This document shows positions 12,894-18,509 of a DNA stretch of 18,509 bases, piece after piece (position 1 is the first letter of the stretch; each line of letters begins with the position of its first letter). Below the pieces are notes generated by a model. That model worked only from the letters and a program-made list of their open reading frames with translations, was not told where the DNA came from and ran no database searches. The stretch covers positions 1 to 18,509 of the forward strand of contig DJYO01000010.1 in assembly GCA_002450155.1 (NCBI GenBank), read 5' to 3'. Both the position numbers and the translations under genes were made by a program. Origin of the DNA: Mageeibacillus sp. UBA6976 (GTDB lineage Bacteria; Bacillota; Clostridia; Saccharofermentanales; Saccharofermentanaceae).

Positions 12894-15595
12894 TGGATAA
12901 GCTTCTTCTTGTAGATGGTAATTCAATAATAAACAGAGCTTTCTATGCCGTGATCGGCAGAGCTCCCATGACTGCTCCTGACGGAACTCCCACAGGTGCT
13001 GTCAACGGCTTCTTTAACTCTGTTTTATCGGTTATCGACGAATATAAGCCAGGGTATGTCTGCGTCTTGTTTGACAGGCGTGAGCCTACATTCAGGCACA
13101 AGATGAGCTCCGAGTACAAGGCAAACAGACATGGTATGCCTGACGAGCTTGCAATGCAGATGCCGGTAGTTAAGGAGATACTTGACCTTGCCTCTATCAA
13201 GAGAATGGAGCTTAGCGGTTACGAAGCAGACGATCTTATCGGTACACTCTCAAAGCAGGCTGAAGATAAGGGGATGGAAGTCTATATCTACAGCGGAGAT
13301 CACGACGACTATCAGCTTATATCTGACAGGGTTTCCGTCATTATGCCCCAGTCAGGCAAGGGCAAGGAACCGAGGGTACTGATAGACCGCAATAAGTTTA
13401 CCGGAGACTACGGAGTGGATCCTTCTGTCTTCGTGCAGGTCAAGGCACTTATGGGCGATAATTCCGATAATATCAAGGGTATCGATAAAGTAGGTGAGAA
13501 GACTGCCTTTAAGCTCATTAAGGAGTACGGTTCTGCCATGGGGGTCTACGAGAACAGGGATAAGCTGACTCCCGCTCTCAAGGCTAAGTTTGAAGATGCC
13601 ACAGAGCTTATCACACTTAATCTCAAGTTATGTGAGATAGACAGGTCAAGCCCAGTTCCCTACGGGGTAGAGGAGACTGTTTATAGTCCTGATCTCAAAG
13701 ACAGTGAGCGTCAGGCTCTTGCTGATAAACTGTTGTCTTTGGGCCTTAAGAAGATCAATTCCAAGTTTGGCTTATCTGATACTGCTATGAGCGGGCAGGC
13801 TGTTAACAGCGAAGAGTTAAGTCCTGTCATAAGAGAGCATGCGGCGATCCTTGATAAGCTCATAACTGACGGTGTCACATTTAATGACACAAGTAAGCTC
13901 TCACTAGCAGCTGCTGATGAGCTGCGTTATGGCGTTAGTTTTGTTAAGAGCCAGAATTCCGCCTTCGTTCTGGTCTTAGATCTTGAGGACAAAGCTTTTT
14001 ATAAGCTCACACCTGATGAGGCCAGAGATATCTTTGGCAAGGCAAATGATCTGATGGTTGCAGGGTTCAGGTACAAAGAAAGCTCCAAGATCCTGCCATT
14101 CTCACTTAAGAGCGTAACTTCGGTATTTGACACCGAGGTAGCGGGATTCGTTACAAATAAGATCGAGGGCAAGTCTGATTTTGACAGGCTCTTTTATGCA
14201 GTATGCAAGATGCCTTACCCTGTTTCAGGCAGGAAAGAGAATGTCCAGATGTCCTTATTTGATGAGGGCCCCAGCATAGAAGATGCTGTCAAGGATGAAG
14301 CTTGCAGGCTTTATGCCAACATCATGATAGCCAAGGTTTTCGAAGATGAATTTAAAACGGATGACAAGACAAGAAAGCTCCTGTATGAGATAGAATTCCC
14401 TCTGGTAATAACGTTGGATGCAATCGAAAGAGTCGGCATGAACGTATCCTACGAGAGGCTTAATGTGCTCCACAGGGAGTATTCGATGCGTCTTGAGGAT
14501 CTAAGCGCCAGGATATTCGACCTTGCGGGCATGGAGTTTAACATTAATTCCCCCAAGCAGCTTTCAGATGTGTTATTCAGCGAGGATAAACTTAATCTCC
14601 CTCATGGCAAGAAGAGCAAGACAGGAGCTTATTCAACAGGTATAGATGAGCTTAAAAAGCTTGTATATAAGCATCCTGTTATCAAGTTCATCATTGATTA
14701 CAGAGAACTGTCCAAGCTTGATTCCACCTATGCTGCAGGCCTTGTAAGATCCATAGGTGACGACGGCCGCATACATACGACTTTCACCCAGGCAATGACC
14801 AATACCGGCAGACTCTCGTCTGCAGAGCCAAACCTTCAGAATATCCCTGTAAGGACAACAGAAGGTTCCAGGCTTAGAGCTGCATTTACAGCACCGGAAG
14901 GAAGGATATTAGTAGACAGCGACTATTCACAGATCGAACTCAGGCTCCTGGCTGCAATGAGCGGAGATGAGGTCATGAGCGAAGCCTTCATCAATGGTGA
15001 GGATATCCACAGAAGGACTGCTGCCAAGATCTACGGAGTAGATGAGGATATGGTCACATCTAAGATGAGATCAAGTGCCAAGACCGTAAATTTCAGTATC
15101 ATCTATGGTATATCTGACTATGGACTTGCAACAGATCTTGGTATCGGATATCAGGAGGCAGCAGATCTTATCAAGGAGTATTCTGCGCAGTTCCCGGGCA
15201 TTATGAATTACCTTGATTCTCTCAAGAAAAAGGGCGAGAAAGACGGCTTTGTAGAGACTCTCTACGGCAGGAGAAGATATCTTACCGAGCTTAAATCCCA
15301 GAACAGAAATCTCAGGAATTTCGGCCTTAGAGCTGCAATGAACATGCCTATCCAGGGAACAGCGGCAGATATAATCAAGATCGCGATGAATAAAGTATAC
15401 AAAGCTCTCAGAGCGCAGTTTCCGACTGCAAAACTGGTCATGCAGGTTCACGACGAACTTATCGTCGAATGTGACGAGGCAGACGGCGAGGCAGTATCCG
15501 AGCTTCTTAAGAGCGAGATGGAGAGTGCAGTCAGTTTAAGCGTGCCTCTCGTTTGTGAATGTAATACCGGAAAGGACTGGCTTAGCGCCAAATAA
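12893..15595 (+). CDS. polA: DNA polymerase I
   Basis: PolA fills gaps in repair and removes RNA primers from Okazaki fragments. The 900 residues are of normal length. The 5'-nuclease domain (about 1-290) has LLLVDGNSIINRAFYAV, the EADDLIGTL acidic cluster and LMGDNSDNIKGIDKVGEKTA. The middle domain (about 300-480) has the 3'-5' exonuclease position, but the Exo I D-x-E motif is not seen where expected and Exo III is not evident, so proofreading is probably lost, as in Bacillus-type enzymes. The polymerase domain has motif A DYSQIELR with D677, motif B K730-TVNFSIIYG, and motif C VHDE at 853-855. The start ATG overlaps the preceding stop (TAATG), and GGTGA lies seven bases upstream, so translation is likely coupled. 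The polA-coaE order is common in Bacillota. Confidence 0.97.
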   Translation: MDKLLLVDGNSIINRAFYAVIGRAPMTAPDGTPTGAVNGFFNSVLSVIDEYKPGYVCVLFDRREPTFRHKMSSEYKANRHGMPDELAMQMPVVKEILDLASIKRMELSGYEADDLIGTLSKQAEDKGMEVYIYSGDHDDYQLISDRVSVIMPQSGKGKEPRVLIDRNKFTGDYGVDPSVFVQVKALMGDNSDNIKGIDKVGEKTAFKLIKEYGSAMGVYENRDKLTPALKAKFEDATELITLNLKLCEIDRSSPVPYGVEETVYSPDLKDSERQALADKLLSLGLKKINSKFGLSDTAMSGQAVNSEELSPVIREHAAILDKLITDGVTFNDTSKLSLAAADELRYGVSFVKSQNSAFVLVLDLEDKAFYKLTPDEARDIFGKANDLMVAGFRYKESSKILPFSLKSVTSVFDTEVAGFVTNKIEGKSDFDRLFYAVCKMPYPVSGRKENVQMSLFDEGPSIEDAVKDEACRLYANIMIAKVFEDEFKTDDKTRKLLYEIEFPLVITLDAIERVGMNVSYERLNVLHREYSMRLEDLSARIFDLAGMEFNINSPKQLSDVLFSEDKLNLPHGKKSKTGAYSTGIDELKKLVYKHPVIKFIIDYRELSKLDSTYAAGLVRSIGDDGRIHTTFTQAMTNTGRLSSAEPNLQNIPVRTTEGSRLRAAFTAPEGRILVDSDYSQIELRLLAAMSGDEVMSEAFINGEDIHRRTAAKIYGVDEDMVTSKMRSSAKTVNFSIIYGISDYGLATDLGIGYQEAADLIKEYSAQFPGIMNYLDSLKKKGEKDGFVETLYGRRRYLTELKSQNRNLRNFGLRAAMNMPIQGTAADIIKIAMNKVYKALRAQFPTAKLVMQVHDELIVECDEADGEAVSELLKSEMESAVSLSVPLVCECNTGKDWLSAK

Positions 15596-15596
15596 T

Positions 15597-16202
15597 ATGT
15601 TTGTACTTGGAATAACAGGCGGAATAGGTAGCGGCAAGAGTACGGTAAGCAGGATCCTCGAAGACAGGGGACTCCTTGTGCTCGATGCTGATGAGATTTC
15701 AAGACAGGTTACGGCTGCAGGCGGTAAGGCTGTGCCGGTGATAGCAGAGCTCTTCGGCCCCAGAGCTGTTCTCTCAGACGGTTCCATGAATCGCAAATAT
15801 GTGTCTGGCATAGTTTTTGAGGATAAGCAGGGCCTGGATATGCTCTCCTCTATAGTACATAAGTATGTCTTTGCGGAGATGGAAGAGAGACTTGGCAGAG
15901 AGCGTGAGAAGGGAACAAAGTGTGTTGTACTTGATGTTCCTATCCCGGTAAACAAGTTTGTTGATCTTTGTAATCAGATCTGGGTAGTAACCTGTGATAT
16001 AGATGTAAGACTTGCCAGACTTGAGAAGCGCGGTATGCCCAAGGATGAAGCTCTGCGCAGGATCGATATGCAGATGACAGATGACGAATACTGCGAATTG
16101 GGAGATTTTGCCATAGATAACTCCTGGGATCTGGATGAGCTTAACAGCAAAGTCGATAAACTGATCAAAGAACAGCTTCATGAGAGGGGCATTCGTATAT
16201 GA
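15597..16202 (+). CDS. coaE: Dephospho-CoA kinase CoaE
   Basis: CoaE phosphorylates the 3'-hydroxyl of dephospho-CoA, the last step of CoA synthesis. The protein of 201 residues fits the family (about 200). It shows a P-loop GITGGIGSGKST near residues 5-16, DADEISRQV (the acidic DAD motif), a LDVPIPVNK segment at the position of the usual D-x-PLL-x-E, and RLEKRG with nearby basic lid residues. The frame is open further upstream inside polA, to an ATG at 15555, but the P-loop should sit at the very N-terminus, so the ATG at 15597, one base after the polA stop, is chosen. No close ribosome site is present (AAAGGA lies 20 bases away), which points to coupling with polA. The stop overlaps the next start by 4 bases (ATGA). 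Confidence 0.95.
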   Translation: MFVLGITGGIGSGKSTVSRILEDRGLLVLDADEISRQVTAAGGKAVPVIAELFGPRAVLSDGSMNRKYVSGIVFEDKQGLDMLSSIVHKYVFAEMEERLGREREKGTKCVVLDVPIPVNKFVDLCNQIWVVTCDIDVRLARLEKRGMPKDEALRRIDMQMTDDEYCELGDFAIDNSWDLDELNSKVDKLIKEQLHERGIRI

Positions 16203-16540
16203 ATACTATATCCGTAGTAATCGCATCAGTAGTGTCAGTTATAGCGCTAATAGTGCTCCTTATCCTGATATTCGGTAATACGCCTGTCAAAGGACACAGA
16301 TTTAAGGGTTATTTCCTTGCTTCTTCCGGTGTCTATCTGTCAGGAACCATAATGGTATTGATATTTACTCTGTCTATGCCGTTGCTTCCTGTTACGTTTG
16401 TAATAATATCTGAACTTACTATAGCTTTTGTATTTATATTTACTACGGTTATATTGTTTAAGATGTCTAATCAGATCGTAGAGCTCCACCAGGCTATACT
16501 TGACAGCGGTAACAAGGATGAATCCCAAAAAGACTCTTAA
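16199..16540 (+). CDS. Small membrane protein of unknown function (three predicted helices)
   Basis: The 113-residue product is mostly hydrophobic. Predicted helices are about residues 4-26, 42-61 and 65-88, separated by a basic cytoplasmic-type loop (KGHRFKGYF), with a polar, charged C-terminal tail of about 20 residues. I recognise no family. The start overlaps the coaE stop by 4 bases, and the end overlaps the next gene by about 23 bases, so it is firmly within the operon and translationally coupled. A role with the following envelope protein is plausible from position alone. Confidence 0.72.
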   Translation: MNTISVVIASVVSVIALIVLLILIFGNTPVKGHRFKGYFLASSGVYLSGTIMVLIFTLSMPLLPVTFVIISELTIAFVFIFTTVILFKMSNQIVELHQAILDSGNKDESQKDS

Positions 16541-17666
16541 AATAGTACTGCTGACAGTGATCGCGGTAGTCGCCTTCGCGGTGCTGTATTTTGTTATATC
16601 CAATCTTGTTATGGTCATTGGAACAAGAGACAGGATCTACGACCTCGATTCTATAAGCTCTGCTGAGCCTGAAAGCTTCGATTGCATACTTGTATTAGGC
16701 TGCGGAGTTTATTCAGACGGTACGCCTACACCTTTCTTAAGTGACAGACTCGAGACTGCTGTAGAACTTTATAAGGATGGCATATCTGACAAGATCCTTC
16801 TTACCGGAGACCATATCAATGAGAATTACAATGAGACTGGAGCCATGCGCAGATACTGTCTTGATAACGGCGTTCCCGAAGAAGCTATCCTTATAGATGA
16901 TCTTGGACTGTCAACATATGAATCGATGTACAGGGCAAAGAATCTGTTTAATATAGATTCTGCTGTTATAGTAACCCAGAAGTACCATATAGCAAGAGCT
17001 GTATATAATGCCACAAGCCTCGGTATAAGATGCAGGGGAGTATGTGCCATTAATTCGGGATATGTAGTTGCAGCATATAACTATGTAAGAGAGTCTATTG
17101 CCAGGAGCAAGGATTTTATCCTCGATCTTATAAAGGCTGATCCCGGCACGGCTTACAAGAGTGAAGCAGGAGATACAGTGGTTACTGCTTTGATCTACGG
17201 GATAATGTGGTCTTTCTTATATTCAGCATACTATTCTTTAGGACTTAAGCTCTTTCCGGGTAACTTCATTAAGGATTTTCCCGTTAAGGTTAGACAGGAA
17301 GCTCAGGTGAGGGCAAGGATAAGCGGGACAGTATATAAGACGGTAGCTTTAGTTATCTTATATTCTTCTTTGCTTATATTCCCGATAGCCCATTTTGAGA
17401 TAAGGATAGTATCTTATCTCACAGTTATATCTTTTGTCGGAGTAATTACTGTTTTATGGAGCCTTATCCGTCTTTTTGTGATAAACGGTTTCATAAGATG
17501 CGTAATCAATCCAAAATGGCTCAGGATAACAGATACAGAGGAAGATTACAGGAATATGGGATCCTATCTTAAACGGTTTGCATCAGATCTGGCCTGCTCT
17601 ATTGCTGCAACGTTTGTAATAGGGAGTATATCCTACTTTATTCTTGACCTTGCACTCTGGCTCTGA
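16518..17666 (+). CDS. SanA/YdcF-like (DUF218) membrane protein with extra C-terminal membrane domain
   Basis: DUF218 proteins such as SanA are inner-membrane proteins with an outward domain; SanA affects envelope permeability to vancomycin, though its reaction is unknown. Numbered from the ATG at 16518 (382 residues), there is one N-terminal helix (about 6-33), then the DUF218 core (about 50-190) with ILVLGCGVYSDGTPTPFLSDR, ILLTGDH, GLSTYESMYRAKN and ITQKYHIARA-like (VTQKYHIARA) blocks. After the usual family end (ARSKDFILDLIKADP) comes an unrelated stretch of about 160 residues with about four membrane helices (starting near 221). The frame is open from a TTG at 16500; ATG 16518 is favoured but neither has a good ribosome site, so coupling with the overlapping upstream gene is likely. 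Confidence 0.82.
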   Translation: MNPKKTLKIVLLTVIAVVAFAVLYFVISNLVMVIGTRDRIYDLDSISSAEPESFDCILVLGCGVYSDGTPTPFLSDRLETAVELYKDGISDKILLTGDHINENYNETGAMRRYCLDNGVPEEAILIDDLGLSTYESMYRAKNLFNIDSAVIVTQKYHIARAVYNATSLGIRCRGVCAINSGYVVAAYNYVRESIARSKDFILDLIKADPGTAYKSEAGDTVVTALIYGIMWSFLYSAYYSLGLKLFPGNFIKDFPVKVRQEAQVRARISGTVYKTVALVILYSSLLIFPIAHFEIRIVSYLTVISFVGVITVLWSLIRLFVINGFIRCVINPKWLRITDTEEDYRNMGSYLKRFASDLACSIAATFVIGSISYFILDLALWL

Positions 17667-17705
17667 TTTTGTGATACAGTTAATACAAAAGTAAGGAGGC
17701 ATGAT

Positions 17706-18245
17706 GTGGGAGAGACAAAGATAATACCTTCATTTATCAAGGGGTTATTCGCGATCCTTGCGGGCATATTCTTTATTGTATTCCCCGATGCGGTATCCAG
17801 CTCCATCGGACTTATATTCGGCATTATCCTCTTTGTCATGGGTATATCGGGTGCTGTCAATTACATAATCACCATAGGTCAGCTTAAGAAAGAGAATGCC
17901 TACGGTAAAACTGCGGGAGCTGAGATAATCCTTGTTTATTCGATCATCACTACGATACTAGGGTTTATATTTGTGATACGGCCTAATCTGGTCCTACAGA
18001 TCATATCTCTCATATCAGGACTGTTCTTTATAATCGACGGAGTAGTCAAGCTCCGTGAGATGACTCTTGTGCCAAAGTTTAGAAGCTTCTACTGGTGGTT
18101 TCTTATAATCCTCTCGGCAGCTATCTTAGTTGCAGGATTATTCCTTATGATCTATCCGTTCAGCGGAACACGCATAATAATAATTTTCTGCGGACTAACC
18201 TTTATCGCAAGCGGTATAGAGACTATGGCTCTGAGTTTTAAGTAG
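17706..18245 (+). CDS. DUF308/HdeD-family membrane protein
   Basis: HdeD-like proteins are small multi-helix membrane proteins; E. coli HdeD is linked to acid resistance at high density, but the molecular activity is unknown. This one has 179 residues with six predicted helices in three helix pairs, each with a pattern such as LFAILAGIFFIVFPD or LILFVMG-type turns, as in the family's internal repeat. The start is GTG at 17706, six bases after AAGGAGG (17693-17699). The two ATGs at 17701 and 17704 are in another frame and would give no long product. It begins 39 bases after the SanA-like gene with no terminator between, so it may be read through from that operon. A TnpB element lies 41 bases after the stop. 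Confidence 0.82.
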   Translation: MGETKIIPSFIKGLFAILAGIFFIVFPDAVSSSIGLIFGIILFVMGISGAVNYIITIGQLKKENAYGKTAGAEIILVYSIITTILGFIFVIRPNLVLQIISLISGLFFIIDGVVKLREMTLVPKFRSFYWWFLIILSAAILVAGLFLMIYPFSGTRIIIIFCGLTFIASGIETMALSFK

Positions 18246-18267
18246 CCGTAACCCTATAAACACGGCT
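18244..18267 (+). terminator. Weak hairpin after the DUF308 gene
   Basis: AGCCGT (18244-18249) pairs with ACGGCT (18262-18267) over a 12-base loop, starting inside the stop codon. There is no T run after it, so its use as a terminator is doubtful. Confidence 0.25.
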
Positions 18268-18299
18268 TGATACTTATATATCGGAGAATTATAACCCAT

Positions 18300-18345
18300 G
18301 CGGGCGAGAAAACCCACGGTTTTAACCGTGAGGATGATAGCCCGC
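18300..18345. repeat. Nested subterminal hairpin of the TnpB-element left end (right copy)
   Basis: GCGGGC (18300-18305) pairs with GCCCGC (18340-18345) around an inner CACGGTT/AACCGTG hairpin (18315-18330). All stem bases are the same as in the left copy. Confidence 0.7.
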
Positions 18346-18404
18346 TCTTTAATTTCTGAAGATAATATGTTAACTAACATCTGCTAATATGTCACTATAT
18401 ATCT

Positions 18405-18509
18405 ATGAAGAATGAATATAAACATACAAAGACAACTGTGTCCTTGATTAACTACCATTTTGTGTTCTGAAACTATCAAATGGTATGTTGATACCCCAAA
18501 AACAAGACC
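18405..18509 (+). pseudogene. tnpA: tnpA internal-deletion remnant, right copy
   Basis: The ATG at 18405 opens the same 21 N-terminal codons as in the left copy and ends at TGA (18468-18470). The shifted frame from 18469 reads ETIKWYVDTPKTR to the window edge. The left copy has TQ followed by a stop at this place, so each copy has its own change relative to a probable TQKTR ancestor. The HUH and tyrosine regions are absent, so the product cannot be a working transposase. Confidence 0.72.

Larger units (their letters stand above)
18287..18509 (+). mobile_element. Second copy of the TnpB element, left end only (runs off the window)
   Basis: This is the inverted partner of the element at 1-414: bases 192-414, read on the other strand, align to it without gaps with 8 mismatches by hand count, and a central stretch of over 100 bases is identical. 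It contains the tip AATTATAACCC, the nested hairpin and the deleted tnpA remnant. By alignment the tnpB ATG would fall 13 bases past the end of the window, so tnpB itself is not visible here. Confidence 0.85.

Noticed and set aside
15555..15596. ATG at 15555 as the coaE start
   Set aside because: It is within the polA coding end and would put 14 extra residues before the P-loop, which is N-terminal in CoaE.
17701..17706. ATGATG just before the DUF308 gene as its start
   Set aside because: Both ATGs are out of frame with the long open frame; the GTG at 17706 has correct spacing from AAGGAGG.
1..18509. A composite transposon carrying the whole window
   Set aside because: IS200/IS605 elements do not usually form composites, and the cargo is core chromosomal genes (rsfS, birA, polA, coaE) in normal context with uniform base usage.

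Overview
The window looks like a piece of a Clostridia chromosome (Bacillota), most likely from a Lachnospiraceae-like gut or rumen anaerobe. This rests on the clostridial style of the proteins, for example Thr/Pro-rich linkers, a 7TM-sensor HD-GYP protein, a PepV-type dipeptidase and a giant 2-hydroxyacyl-CoA-dehydratase-activator-like protein. GGAGG ribosome sites are common and GC is moderate. The family level is my inference. No rRNA, tRNA or CRISPR array is visible.

Both ends lie inside copies of one IS200/IS605-type element, in inverted orientation with tnpB reading outward. The left copy (1-414, minus strand) holds the first 59 codons of tnpB, an internally deleted tnpA remnant and a hairpin-bearing left end. 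The right copy (18287-18509, plus strand) holds the same left end and the same tnpA remnant, and stops about 12 bases before tnpB would start. The two 223-base segments align without gaps, with 8 mismatches by hand count. Contig ends that fall in repeats are typical of a fragmented assembly, so the edges may be assembly breaks.

From left to right, the unique DNA holds: rsfS (442-780) with a strong terminator; a membrane-anchored ComEA-like DNA-binding protein; birA (minus), convergent with comEA and overlapping it by 4 bases; a divergent 7TM-PAS-HD-GYP signalling protein; a secreted SH3-SH3-NlpC/P60 cell-wall hydrolase whose Shine-Dalgarno sits in a hairpin; and a PepV/M20 dipeptidase (minus), convergent with the hydrolase and overlapping it by 17 bases. 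Next comes a small orphan gene (7216-7485) with a very strong ribosome site and its own terminator.

From 7699 to 17666 six genes are packed on the plus strand and probably form one operon behind an extended -10 promoter: an unrecognised TTG-start gene, the 1477-residue activator-like protein, polA, coaE, a three-helix membrane protein, and a SanA/YdcF-like protein with an extra C-terminal membrane domain. A DUF308/HdeD-like membrane protein follows at 17706.

Most of the content is housekeeping: ribosome silencing, biotin attachment, DNA repair, CoA synthesis, envelope. I did not find a convincing wholly new system. The most unusual signals are the paired non-autonomous TnpB elements with an identical tnpA deletion, the possible promoter that the left copy places in front of rsfS, the Shine-Dalgarno-occluding hairpin, and the unknown gene coupled to the giant activator.
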